This document shows, in pieces, positions 34,230 to 45,897 of a stretch of 64,000 nt of DNA (position 1 is the stretch's first letter; every line of letters starts with the position of its first letter). The position numbers and the translations under genes were made by a program. Source of the DNA: Jaltomata sinuosa. Taxonomy: Eukaryota > Streptophyta > Magnoliopsida > Solanales > Solanaceae. The stretch is taken from positions 1,054,001-1,118,000 of the forward strand of contig QJPP01000311.1 of NCBI GenBank assembly GCA_003996215.1, given 5' to 3'. Under the pieces are notes generated by a model. That model did no database searches and was not told the origin of the DNA. It worked only from the letters and a program-made list of their open reading frames with translations.

Positions 34230-34945
34230 TATTGGATTATGGATCATTTTTCCTTCATATGTGGATAAATAAAGTCAAATTTTGACCAACCCACTTTTGC
34301 CCATAGGCCCAATTTTATGGGGCATATATATAGATCTTTTTAGGTCTTATTTCATCATCCATAAAAAGAATTTTTTAGCAGCCACACAAGAGAGAAAGTG
34401 CAGATTTTCGCACCCAATTTCAGTCCTAAATTGCAATTTCCGCTATCCGATTAAGCTAATTTTTGGTCAGCTTATTCCTCTCATCTCAATCTTTGATTAG
34501 GAACTGACAGAGTTGGATTTGGTACTCCATAGCTCCAAATTTGCATCTGTGAACAATAGCTGCATTTTTGGTGCTTTTGCTCCTTTTATTCTCTTATTTT
34601 TTGGTGTTGAGATTTATGTAGTGTTGCTCGTTGTTTGGCACTTCTTTGGTAGCCATTTTGGAGAACATTATTATAACTCTTGGTGATTATAGTGGAGGTT
34701 TTGGTCCCGTAGTTTTTACTCTTCATACCAAAGGGGTTTTTCACGTAAATCTTGGTATCTCCTGTGATTGATTTTATTCTTGTCTTGTCGTATTCTTTTG
34801 GTTGATATATTTGCTACCCTATTATCATTGTTCTTGAGTTTGTTGTCTTCTCTTGGTTCAAATTGAAAGGAAAAGTTTAGACTTGGGTATTCTTCCGTTG
34901 TTACCCTATCGTGCATTCTTTGTTAGTGTCTTGCCTTTTCCAACA
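34230..34945 (+). repeat. 3' LTR of the Tnt1-like copia
   Basis: 716 bp, clearly similar to 27997-28732 with many substitutions, ending CCAACA and followed by GAGGA. Confidence 0.88.
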
Positions 34946-34950
34946 GAGGA

Positions 34951-35464
34951 TTGTGAAATTATTTCGGTATATTTCAATCATTAAGGTCGCATAAAGGACA
35001 ATTCTTTTTTTTTTAAATATTATAAATATATTTTTGTCCAAAATTAATACTATTAACAAATATTAAGGTGAGCTTAATACAGGCCCGTGTTGGGGGTGGG
35101 TGAGAGTAATAATAGTAGGTTTTTCTTTTTCTATAAATGTGATAAAACAAAATTTAACAAAAATGAATGCATGTATATATAATGTATCGATAGTGTATAA
35201 ATAATTATCTTATGTATTGATATTAATTTAATATTATATAATCGTGTATATATGATGTATAATTATGTATCAAATATGTATATATATTTATATACACGAT
35301 TTATAACAATTGCACGGTTTATAACAATCATCCATATGAACTTTTACTAAGGTGATACTTATTTTGGGATGAAAAGAAGCAATTTTTTCTGATTGCGTGA
35401 ACAAGTCAATCCATAAAAAATACAGTATACTTTATTAGTGAAACCCTCCCTCAAACCTCACGTA
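34951..35464. other. AT-rich host spacer
   Basis: The original continuation of 27996. There is no gene. It is mostly A/T with a GGGGGTGGG tract at about 35090. Confidence 0.5.
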
Positions 35465-35887
35465 GGGTCTGTTTGAAAAGCCACCTGGTAATTAGAATTG
35501 GTGTAATTACTAGGGTAGTAATTACCAGCCTAGTAATTACACAGCCTAGTAATTACAACGACCTATTTGGTTGCCACAATGTAATTACAGTGTAATTACA
35601 AGTGTACTGTTTGGTTGCACAAGTGCAATTACATGGTTATATTAAAATTTAAAAATAAAAGCTAATTATCAAAAACTAAAAGTCTATACTAAACAAATAA
35701 GAGCATTTATAAATGATATTAAATTAAATATATATATATACTAGTTTCTCGACACGTGCATTGCATGTATATACCGAGTCATGTAGTATATGTTTGCATA
35801 AAATAATATTAATATTATTAAAATAATTTTTTGAGTAAATAATATATAATTATACATGAAAGAATAACTCAAGTTTATGTGAATGAT

Positions 35888-36225
35888 CATGGTGGAAAAA
35901 TATTTATGCACCCGTATCAGATTCTTTGAAACTGCACTAATTTTGAAGGATCCGACACGCACACATTAGCATTCTTGAAGAGTCTGAGCATCATAGACTT
36001 TAGAAGTACATCCACCACTGCTATCACATGTTAAAATTCAGTTTTTTTTTTACTCGTAATTTTAAGCTATGTTGCTGCGGCTCTCCAAAAATGTTGTTGC
36101 ACTTGTGTCGGATCCTTCAAAATTACACTACTTCTCGATACGCACTCAATATTTTTGAAGAGTCCGAACAACTTTAATTGTACATCCACCCCTAGCTACT
36201 ATCTCATGTGAAAGTTCACCGTTAG
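35888..36225. repeat. Diverged direct-repeat pair with GGATCCGACAC motifs
   Basis: GGATCCGACACGCAC and TTGAAGAGTCTGAGCA at 35948-35990 recur as CGATACGCACTCA and TTGAAGAGTCCGAACA at 36137-36172, with the reverse motif GTGTCGGATCC between (36106). It resembles a short interspersed repeat family I associate with Solanaceae, from memory. Confidence 0.5.
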
Positions 36226-36849
36226 TGTAGAATTTTTTATATATATTGTCAGTGTATATAACGTAACGTAAATCGTGTTGTAACAGATTGGCAGGAGCAG
36301 CTCTACTAACACCTGTGGTTAACTATTGATGGCCTGGTTTCCCTGCAAATTTGTCAACATAATCATATTATGATCAATTTTTGCCAGATCAATGGGCACT
36401 TAGAGTTTTTCACTGTCTTCCATGGCTAACTTATTGGTGGAACACTCAAAAGTTTTTCCATCTTCTAGTGTTGCAGCTCATAGTGCTGTTATTTTATCTG
36501 TTATTCCTATGATCAAATAACATGCCATTAAAATGCAAGACACAGAGACATTTAATGGAACTGTGGGAATGAAGATAATTGGGTTTTGATGGATTGGAAG
36601 ATGGGTTAGGAAAATATATCTCAATTTAAAATTAAACTGAATTACAAATTAAAATATCAATTAGACAACGACTAATATAAGTCAATTCACAAAGAAAAAT
36701 AATGAATGTCTTCAAGAAATTCAAACTAAAACGGAAAAGAAAGGATAAAAACGTATAAAATATCTTACAATGAAATATGACCAGTCTCTTCAAAGTAAAC
36801 GCATTATGTTTATGATTCAAAAACATCTGGACCTTCTGTTCCCTGTTGT

Positions 36850-37420
36850 GGGCCGTTGATTCTTAGTGAATGCAAATCCGATAAGTTCTTGAATATCCGA
36901 CTTTTTCCTTGCTCTCCTCACGTAGGCCACCATACGAAACTGTCTTTTCTCTGATTTCAATCGTATTGGTATGAGAGACAACCGTGATACTCAAATCTCT
37001 GATTCCAGACCTCCGAACATCAGGCAGGGGAACGTCAACAAAACCGGCCCGGGCGAACGTCGAATGAGTCTCGCTGCCGAAGAGCATTTTTGTCTTCTCG
37101 AGCGGATATCTCAAGTTTAAAGCACAAGGTGGAAACAATGGAGGTCCTAGCCAGGCAAAACCTCGGCAAATATCTACAGTTCCACCCTTAATCGAATCTG
37201 TGAGTGAAAATGTTCATTCCCTTTAACTGTCAGTTCGCTCATGGTATCACAGAGTTGCGCCCAGTGATTAGGCATCCACGCTACAAGACAGAGTTCTATT
37301 GGATGGTTACGTTCTTGCAGGTGATATGTGCCCCTATGGCCACAGTAGCACTTCCGTCACTCTCTCACTTGAGGAAGAGCGACGAACAGATTGATCAATT
37401 GTACCTTATGTCCATAATAG
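36850..37420. other. GC-richer island inside the composite element, unrecognised
   Basis: On the minus strand, 37138-36863 is open for 91 codons (including GSETHSTFARAGFVDVPLPD), and on the plus strand 37204-37425 is open for 73 codons. Composition differs sharply from the AT-rich surroundings. I recognise no domain. It may be a captured host fragment or an old retroelement piece. Confidence 0.3.
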
Positions 37421-37555
37421 ATTGATTAGCACACACATGTATGGGAGTTTGTATGATAAAGGAAGCAAAGGGAGAGTAGCCGCTGTTGAATGTTATGAAG
37501 CGTTGTCTTCTATTCCTAACGTTAGGTTTTGAGTTTGTTTCTCTAATTTAATAGT

Positions 37556-37794
37556 TACTCCTTCCGTTTCATTTTATATGAGTTACTTTGACTTGACACG
37601 GATTTTAAGAAAGAAAGGAAGACTTTTGAAACTTGTGGTCTAAAATGAGTCTTACATGTGTGGTTGTAAATCATTTCATTAAGGGTAAAATGAGCATTTT
37701 AAAGTTAAATTGTTACTAAATGTAGAAATGTGTCATTCTTTTTGGGACTGACTAAAAAGGAAAGTGAGTTATATAAAGTGGGACAGAGAGAGTA
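37556..37794. mobile_element. Stowaway-type MITE
   Basis: 239 bp from TACTCCTTCCGTTTCA to TGGGACAGAGAGAGTA: inverted CTCC-YTCC-GT ends with TA on both sides. It has no coding capacity. It is nested in the composite element. Confidence 0.85.
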
Positions 37795-38898
37795 TAACTT
37801 TTTAAAATATTACAACAACTTTTCACAATATCTTTTCAAAAAAATAAAATAAATAGAGAGTATTTAAATAAGGAGGGTACTTTAGTAATTTCACTTTGAA
37901 TTTTTTGAGTTCATGCTTTTAAGGTAGTATAGATATAGTTATATATCGTCTTTCCAAATATATTAATTAATAAACATATATTCTTAACTAATATTATAAA
38001 GAAATAATTGATTTATATTTTTCAAATTAGTATATTTTAATTAAATTAATCATAAAAACTTTAAGTACATAATTTTTAAGAACATCATGAAATGCATGTT
38101 TAACAAAAAGATTAATATTATAAATATAATGTCATAAAATTATTAAAATATTTGGAAAAAAAATAATCTATCAATTCTAACTAAAAAATGAATGGCTTGC
38201 AATGTGAAATATCAAGTCAATACTAGTAAAACAAATAAATTGGAACTAAAAATATAATATAGGTTCAAAATTCAAAACAAAAAAGTTGACATGATATTCT
38301 TATGTCAAATTTCAATTTAACATATCTAAATATGATTCAAAAGAAAAGAAAAATCTAAGTCTATAACCTTATTCAATAATGAATTCTACTTTAATTTAAG
38401 AATTAGAATACTAACTAAATTATGCTAAATGAAAAAAATAAATATAAAATAGATAATACGAACAATTACATGGAATCACAAGATGTAAAGGTTTGGAAAT
38501 GAGAAGGAAATGAAATATAAACAATATAAAATAAAAATATATTTTTTATTAATTATTAGAATAATAAAAATAAAAAAGAATTTAAAATAATAGAAATAAA
38601 AAATTAATTAAAATAAAAAAATAAAAGGACGAAATTAGAAAGTAATCAGCTTGTAATTATACCATGTAATTACCAGCAATTCACAGCTCCCCCTGTGAAT
38701 TGATGAGTGCAATTACCCCCTGCTAATTATACTCAATTACCTGCTGACCAAGTAATTACCTGACCAACCAAATATACTAAACTATGTAATTACACTAATT
38801 ACATCAAATCCAATTCCCAGGGTGGCTTTCCAAACAAGCCTGTATTCAAACTAATATTTTTTTGTCTTAATTTATAGCTAGCAGATCTGGAAAAAAAA

Positions 38899-39322
38899 GG
38901 GTAAACTACCTAAAAAGACATACCTCCTTACCATATTTACTAACTTTCTCACTACTTTATTTTAATTACTTAATATACCACATGTTAATCAAAAAACCAC
39001 TCGGATACATCGCCTCAACTCGGGATACACCGCCTCACCTCATGATACATCGCCTCACCTCGGATACATCCCACCCATCGGATATATCCCAACCCCTCTG
39101 ATACATACGGGATGTCGATGTATCAGAGGTAAAAATAAAAAATGCCGATGTATCCGAATAGTTTGGAATGTATCCGATGAGATTTGGGGTGTATCCGAGT
39201 GGTTTGAAATGTATCCGATGAGATTGGGATGTATCCGAATGGTTTGGGATGTATCCCGATGAGAATGTGGTGGGAAAAAATATAATTAACTCCTAAAAAT
39301 ATGTGTTTTATGTAAGTTACCC
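38899..39322. repeat. Palindromic repeat element full of GATACAT/ATGTATC units
   Basis: The ends GGGTAAACTACCTAAAAAGA and (reversed) GGGTAACTTACATAAAACAC are imperfect inverted repeats. Inside, GGATACATC units run in the first half and their reverse GATGTATCC in the second half (about 39000-39250), so the whole unit can fold. It is flanked by A tracts. A partial second copy lies at 50646-50812. Confidence 0.75.
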
Positions 39323-39728
39323 AAAAAAAAAAGCAATAAGACTTGGCCTCAATTATTAGCATGGGCCCTATATACCCTTATACCCAATTGAAAGTGTGCA
39401 GTGGAAGAGACAAAAGTATTTTTAGTTCCAACAATGCACTTCTCGGCACATCATCGGTAGGGGAAAGCGGAACTGCTTGACGAGAAAACGGCCTAATGCA
39501 CTTCCCGTGCAAGAAAAGTGGTGGAAAGGCCATTTGAGTAATTGGGTTATTTTGGGTAATAGATTTATTTTGTTTAATTTTCTCCTAATATTTTTTCCGT
39601 TTATTTTTATTTATCCACTATACTAAAAATAGATGTTAAATAATACTTGTCTAATTTATAAAATTAAGAGATAATTTTACACTTAGTTTCTAATTTATCC
39701 TTATCATTAATTATAGTCATTTCCCTAT

Positions 39729-39994
39729 TACTCCCTCTGTCCCATATTAGTTCTTACTATACTAAAAATAGTTGTTCCATATTAGTTGACCACCTTACTA
39801 AATAAAGAAAGCATTAATTAAATTTTTCCCATATTATCCTTGTAATTAATTCTTTTTGAAAGTGTTCACATTTGTTTGTAAAGTTTCAAAGAAGATTTTT
39901 AAAGGGTAAATTAGTAAAACAATCTTTTTATTTATGATTTCTTAATATGCGTGTAAAAAGAAAAGTGTGCAATTAATATGGGATGGAGGGAGTA
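39729..39994 (+). mobile_element. Stowaway MITE, copy 1 of an inverted pair
   Basis: 266 bp, TACTCCCTCTGTCCCATATT to GGGATGGAGGGAGTA, with TA ends. Confidence 0.88.
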
Positions 39995-40059
39995 TATTTT
40001 TCAAAATATTATATTTATTATATTTAAAGGTTGATATAGTAAAATTATCCTTCTATTTG

Positions 40060-40325
40060 TACTCCCTCCGTCCCATATTAGTTGCACACTTTTTTTTTAC
40101 ACGCATGTTAAGAAATCATAAATGAGAAGTTAATTTTACTAATCTACCTTTTAAGAAATTTTTTTGAAACTTTACAAACAAGTGTGAATACTTTTAAAAA
40201 GAATTAATTACAAAGGTAATATGAGAAAAATTTAATTAATCTTTTTTTGATTTAGTAAGATGATCAACTAATATGAAACAACTATTTTTAATATAGTGAT
40301 CAATTAATGTAAAGGGGGAGAGGGG
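40060..40325 (-). mobile_element. Stowaway MITE, copy 2, inverted relative to copy 1
   Basis: It starts TACTCCCTCCGTCCCATATT. Its reverse complement matches copy 1 along nearly the full length (for example AAAAATAGTTGT and CATATTAGTTGA segments in order). The right end is degraded into a G-rich tract. It ends about 200 bases before the NLR start codon. Confidence 0.82.
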
Positions 40326-40518
40326 GGGGGGTGTTTTTTTTTGAGAGTTTTCGGTCATCTTGAAGTCCACCCCTTTCCCTTTTCCTCTGTTTTAGATCTT
40401 GTTCACCCTCAACCTTTCATCTCCTTACTCCAATCCCCTGAGCTTTCATTTTCATCTGATCCTACCTTTGCTTCCTTGTAACTAAGAAATCTAGTAAAAA
40501 TAATCAAGTCATATAGCT

Positions 40519-43500
40519 ATGGAAATTTTATCTATGTATGTTGGTAAAGTCACAGATTGCTTGATGATGCCTGTTGCGCGAGGGATTGGGTATTTATTTT
40601 ACTACAAGAGCAACATCAGATCTTTGGAAAATGAATCTGAGAAGCTGGAGAATATCAGAAGAGGGGTGCAGCTAGGAGCGGAAGCTGCCCGGAGAAACTT
40701 ACATGTCATTTCACCCAACGTTGAGGCTTGGTTAACTAGTGTTAATATAACTACTGCAGATGTGGCAGATGTAACGCGAGGTAGAGTTGAGGTTGAAAGA
40801 GGTTGCTTCTATGGTTGGTGTCCAAACTTGAAGTCACGTTACTCTCTGAGCAGGAGAGCTAAGAAAATTGAACTGGCTGTGATTGAACTTCGAAATGAAG
40901 GCAACAAGCATGATGTTTTCTCCTATCCTGCACCACCTGCAGTCGAAAGCGATGCTATACCTAGTAACAGAGATGAGGAGTTTGACTCTAGAAAACAGAA
41001 GGAGGAAGAGGTCATGTCAGCTTTGAGAGATGAGGGGGTCGCTGTTATTGGGATATGTGGTATGGGTGGTGTTGGTAAGACAACACTGGCTGAGAAAATA
41101 AGAGCAAGGGCGAAAGAAGAAAGGGTCTTTGATGAGGTTGTCATGGTAACTGTCAGTCAACAACTAGATTTCAAAAAAATTCAGGGTGAGATCGCCGGAG
41201 GAGTCGGTCTATCGTTGCAAGGAGACAATTTGTGGAATCGTAGAGATCAGTTGGTTAAAAGGTTAAAGGATCAGGACAGCATCCTTATAATCTTGGATGA
41301 TGTTTGGGAGGCTCTTGACCTTAACAAACTAGGAATTCCCAATGCTCGCAACCACAACCATCGGTGCAAAGTGGCATTGACAACGCGTCTCCGAGATGTT
41401 TGTGAAGCTATGGAAGCTCAAAAGATCATGGAAGTTGGAACTTTATCTGAAGAAGAGGCATGGATCCTTTTTAGGCAGAAAGCTGGTAATTCAGTTGACA
41501 TTCCTTCTCTTCATCGTATAGCAAAAGATGTTGCCAAAGAATGCAAGGGGATGCCACTTGCAATTATTACAGTTGCAGGAGCACTAAAGCGTAAAACCAA
41601 GCCTTCGTGGGAGGATGCCCTAAAACAATTAAAAAAATCAGCACCAAGAAATATCCCTGGAGTGCACACAAATGTTTATCAACCTCTGAGGCTAAGCTAT
41701 GATCACTTGGAAAGTGATGAAGTCAGGTACCTCTTTTTGCTTTGTTCTTTGTTCGAGGAAGATAGTGATATTCGGACTGAAGAATTACTTAGGTATGGCA
41801 TGGGGCTTGGCATCTTTTCAGAAATTGATAATTTAGAACATGCAAGAAATAGGGTGTGTCTTCTGTTAGAAACACTGAAAGATAGTTTCCTGCTATCCCA
41901 AGGTTCACACAAAGATTATGTCAAAATGCATGATGTGGTCCGTGATGTAGCTATATCAATTGCGTCGGAGGGAGAGCATATCTTTATGGTAAGTCACGAT
42001 GTGCACTCGGAAGAGTTTCCGAGAAGAACTTCTTATGAGCAATACAGTCACATGTCAATTGTTGCAAATAAATATGATGAGCTTCGTAGCCCAATATTTT
42101 GCCCAAGACTGAAGCTTCTAATGTTGAAACTCTGTTTTGAAGAGCCAATCAAATTACAGGACGTTCTTTTTGATGGAATGAGTAAACTCAGTGTCTTAAG
42201 CTTGAGGAGAGATGGATATAAGGCCTCCATTCTACCTTTTTCAGCATCCATTCAGAGGTTGTCAAATTTGAGGACGTTGTGTCTGAGTAATTTATGGTTG
42301 GATGACATATCCATTATTGGCGAACTTGTCACTTTAGAAATTCTCAGCATCAGAGATTGTCAGTTAGAGGAGCTGCCAGTAGAGATAGGAAAATTGACCA
42401 ATCTAATTATGTTAGAGTTTTGGAATGAGGATGTAAAACTTAAAAGGATTTCACCAGGAGTCTTATCAAGACTAGATCGATTGGAGGAACTACATATTAT
42501 GAAAGTGGAACATTGTAGTTACTCTACCTTGAAGGAGCTGAATTCCTTATCGAGATTGACTGCCCTGACGTTAATTGAATATTCCAGAGATGTGATTTAC
42601 AGTAACCTGGACCTTCCCTCCAAGTTGACACGCTATGCTCTAAGAGTGGGCCAACAACATACTCGTAATTACCTCGAGAGTTCACTCATGGATAAGTACA
42701 ACAGGATAATGTTACTCGTGGTCACCGAGACCACCCCATTGGGTGATTGGATCTGCCCTCTGTTGAGGAAGAGCGAATGTGTACGTTCAAGCGGAAAGGG
42801 CTCCAAGAATGTGTTGACCGAGTTGCAGCTAGATGAATTTCAGAACGTGAAAGATCTCAGCCTGGATGATTGTGATTCATTGACACATTTATTGAAGATC
42901 CACTGTCCGAATAATATTTTGTTCCCCAAACTCGAAAGACTAGAGGTAATCAGTTGTCCTCGTCTACAGTATCTTTTTTGTGTGTCCTCGGCTACAGGGA
43001 GTTCGACAGTAGCTTTCCCTGATGATGATGAGGAAGAGGAGATCTCCCGGAGGACACATATCGGACCAGAAGGGAACATGGTCCAAGTGATCAAGTTCCC
43101 CAATTTATATGACTTTGTTCTTTATGATCTGCAATGCCTCACTCACTTTTGCAATGACACTGTTGAGTTCCCTCAGTTACGAAAAATGTGCTTGTGGAGC
43201 TTACCGAAGTTCCGAAATTTCTGGCCTAAAACCAACAACTCTGACACTGACTCAAATCCTCTTTTTGATAAAAAGGTGTGTTTCTACTGCTCTATTGTGA
43301 CTATCATGAAAAAGAAAAAGGTTTTCAGTATTTGGTTGGAGGGTTATTATGAATTAAAATTTTACCTTTCACTTTGACCATTAAAGATATTTACTTACTC
43401 AATGTCTATTTTTTATTATATTCAACAACAACATACCCCGTAAGATATATTTTTTTACCTAGGTACATTATTTATAACTTAAGTTATATTTTATTTTATT

Positions 43501-45897
43501 CTAAATTGTAAATTAAGTTCACTTAAAGTATTGATAGAGTAGCCCTTCATGAATTTGTTGTGAAATCTATCGTTAATGGTCAAAAACACATCTGAACTAA
43601 CATTTTTTTGTGAGTTTCACACCCCTGCCACTTTAATGTTACTTGTTCCACTCTCACTCTCTCTCTCTTTTGTTCTCGATCATACAGTTTTTTTAGTTTT
43701 CTTTTTTCCAATTGGGGGTTGGGAAGGGAAAACAGGTGAAGGGGATTACAAGGTGGGGAATAGAACTCTAACCAACAGGGTGAAAGTTGTACACAACCAA
43801 CTGAGCTACTAAGATTCCTCTTATATATTTTTTAGTTTTGATTGTAATTAGTAAAATATTTTCTAACTTATAATTTGAAATTCTTTAAAGTATAAATAGA
43901 GTACCCATTAGGAGTTCTTATAAAATCTGCCTCTATTTTAAATGCGCGGTTAGAGAGACTTTGTGTACATGGGCTGGTTTGATTCAGTTTTTATCAAAAT
44001 CAAACCAAATCAACTATATCAGTTTTTTTTTTGTTGAGGTTTTTCGGTTTTTTGTCACATGAACACTATTTTAATCTTAATTTTTTGGAGTTATAGATAA
44101 AGTTTTAATAAATCAATATATGTTTAGTAATTGACAAATATATGTACTATTAAATACATGTTAGTTATTTTGTTAGTCTAACAATATTTTTTCAATGATG
44201 TACGCATTCAAACTTAACTAAACTTTAATAATATGCAAAGTAAATATAACCTAAAAACTGATACACTTTGTTCAATTTAGAAATTACCAATAATTCACCA
44301 TCTCAAATTCGAAGAAAACATAAGAATTTAATATATCTTGAAATATGAATATGAAAGAACAAAAAAGTTGACACATTTCAGTAACCCTTGATAATAAATT
44401 AAGCATTATTTAAAATATATAAAAATGGATGCACTGTATAGTTATATTGAACATCCAATGAATATTTTTTGACATTTGTTTTTAAAGAAAATTCTCTATA
44501 ATTTTAAAAAAAAAATATATATATATAAAAATTATTTATTTTATATGTCGGTTTGATTCAGTTTTTTCTTACTCAATACCAAACACCAAACCAAGCCTAA
44601 TTGATTTTTTTTTTTTTGTCAGTTTGGTTTGACTTTTCGATTTGATGCGATTTTTCTGTTTGGTTTGTACACCTTAAGAGAGAGCTCCTCTCTCTCCCCC
44701 TTAATTTGCCACTATTCATTCTAGTCTTGCAACAAAGTGATGGTCTTCGGAAAAGCAAATAGTGTTATCAGTTCCAGAAAAATAAAAGATATTCAAAAAC
44801 ATTGAAATGAAACAAAAAAAGGAAAAAACAAATACAGTGTAGATGTCTCAACTACAGTTTGTTAAATATCTACAAATATTTAATTGTGAATCCAATTATT
44901 GTTGTATATTATTAACTTGAGCTCCTTGTAGGAACCTGTCAACTTCAAATCCTGAATTCGCAAGCCAGGAAATTGATATGTTTGTGTCAGTTTGTACTTG
45001 GAGTATTTTATGAATTGAAAAATCCATTTTTTTCACTTCATGCTATATTGAATTTTCATTCCTTATTAAAAAATACAAGGCCTTCAACATTTGCAGGTTT
45101 CTTGTTCCAACCTTGAAGAGCTAGACCTCTGGACGGCTCACAGCATAACTGCTCTATTCTCTCACCAACTTCCAACTGCCTACTTCAGCAAACTTGGAAA
45201 ATTGGTAGTAAGTGAGTGTGGTAAATTGAGAAACTTGATGTCTCCATCGGTGGCCAGAGGTGTTTCGAACCTCCGAATACTACATATAGAATACTGTGGG
45301 TCAATGGAAGAAGTGATCGGAGAAGAGGAACAACAAGGAGAAGGAATGACTAATGAGCCCTTATTTCCCCTGTTGGAAAAGCTGGAGCTTCTCAGGCTGC
45401 CAAAGCTGGGACATTTCTTTCTGACTAAGCAAACTCTTGAATTTCCATTTGTCAAAAGTGTATATATTTCTGATTGCCCTGAAATGAAGACGTTTGTCCT
45501 CGGTTCTGTGAGTACACCGAATCTCAAAAGTGTGAACCATGATTTTAAGGTGAAAGTCGATGATCTCAATAAATGGATACAACAGAGGTTCAATTCTAAG
45601 GTTTGTCTTGTCCCACTGTATAACTAACTATATTCTAAGGTTCTATTGCTCTCTTTCCGTTTTAACTAGTTAATAATACTACTGGTAATATTCAGATAGT
45701 TATTTATGTTCGTCAGTTGAAGCAACTTTCTTTAGTTGCCCTATTATAAATCTAAAGCATCAGCGTACTCTTCATTTTCTTTCAAGTAATAATTGTACTT
45801 ACTAAGCTAGTCAGTTCTGTTCTTTTGCAATCTCTGCTCCCAGGAACAAAAAGCTAGTGATGGCAACGAAGCCGAAGCTAGTCATGGCAGAAGCTAG
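40519..45897 (+). CDS. CC-NB-ARC-LRR disease-resistance (NLR) protein, three exons
   Basis: Predicted exons are 40519-43275, 45097-45600 and 45844-45897; both junctions are phase 0 with GT...AG ends, giving about 1104 residues. An N-terminal coiled-coil region (about 1-150, RPS5/At4g27190-like, VEAWLTSVNITTADV) precedes the NB-ARC: P-loop GMGGVGKTT at 181-189 (Lys187), FDEVVMVTVS at 204-213, kinase-2 LIILDDVWE near 256-264, RNBS-B VALTTR at 285-290, GLPL variant GMPLA at 344-348, MHD motif at 470-472. Leucine-rich repeats run from about 525 into exon 2, with an acidic DDDEEEE patch near 835. Such proteins sense pathogen effectors inside the cell and switch through ADP/ATP exchange. All motifs are intact, so it is probably functional. 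Exon 3 is the least certain part. Confidence 0.9.
43276..45096 (+). other. Intron 1 of the NLR gene
   Basis: 1821 bp from AAAAAG/GTGTGT to TTTGCAG/GTTTCT. Splicing joins ...LFDKK to VSCSNLEELDLW, restoring the LRR pattern. If not spliced, the first exon reads on into intron for 33 codons and stops at 43377. It contains a MITE at about 43973-44673 and low-complexity CT tracts at 43650. Confidence 0.85.
43973..44673. mobile_element. MITE-like element in NLR intron 1, rich in GGTTT/AAACC
   Basis: TGTACATGGGCTGGTTTGAT at the left and, reversed, GGTGTACAAACCAAACAG at the right give inverted ends. The interior repeats TTTGATTCAGTTTTT (43979 and 44551). The ends resemble the hAT element at 59353-59991. 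No clean target duplication could be defined. Confidence 0.55.

Larger units (their letters stand above)
27997..34945 (+). mobile_element. Ty1/copia element, Tnt1/Tork-like, plus strand, interrupted
   Basis: LTRs at 27997-28732 and 34230-34945 are flanked by a perfect 5-bp target duplication GAGGA (27992-27996, 34946-34950). The 3' LTR ends CCAACA and both LTRs start TATTGG, consistent with decay of TGTTGG. Primer site for tRNA-Met at 28736. Order gag, protease, integrase, RT, RNase H is the copia order. The middle (30451 to about 33055) is a reversed gypsy LTR fragment, and copia sequence from mid-integrase to mid-RT is missing. Motif wording is close to the Tnt1 group, from general knowledge. 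Confidence 0.9.
35465..38841. mobile_element. Long composite DNA transposon-like unit with terminal inverted repeats
   Basis: The left end GGGTCTGTTTGAAAAGCCAC and the reverse complement of the right end AGGCTTGTTTGGAAAGCCAC match, and the similarity continues through GGTAATT and GTAATTAC blocks for about 50-60 bases. Many GTAATTAC subterminal motifs lie at 35508-35640 and 38650-38800. A 3-bp GTA flanks both ends (35462-35464, 38842-38844), which would fit a PIF/Harbinger-like target size, but GTA is not the usual TWA. No transposase is visible. The interior holds a Stowaway (37556-37794) and GC-richer unrecognised sequence at 36850-37420. Confidence 0.6.
39323..40518. other. Region upstream of the NLR gene
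   Basis: AT-rich sequence with two inverted Stowaway copies (separate entries), a G tract at 40321-40331, and a pyrimidine-rich leader-like stretch at 40360-40500. I see no other gene. The NLR transcription start should lie in the last few hundred bases, but I could not fix a TATA box. Confidence 0.5.

Noticed and set aside
43276..43377. Extension of the NLR exon to the stop at 43377
   Set aside because: GTGTGT at 43276 and the acceptor at 45096 join in phase and restore the leucine-rich repeat. The extension residues are intron-like and hydrophobic.
45180..45593. 137-codon minus-strand frame
   Set aside because: It is the antisense of NLR exon 2, with no start context or domain.
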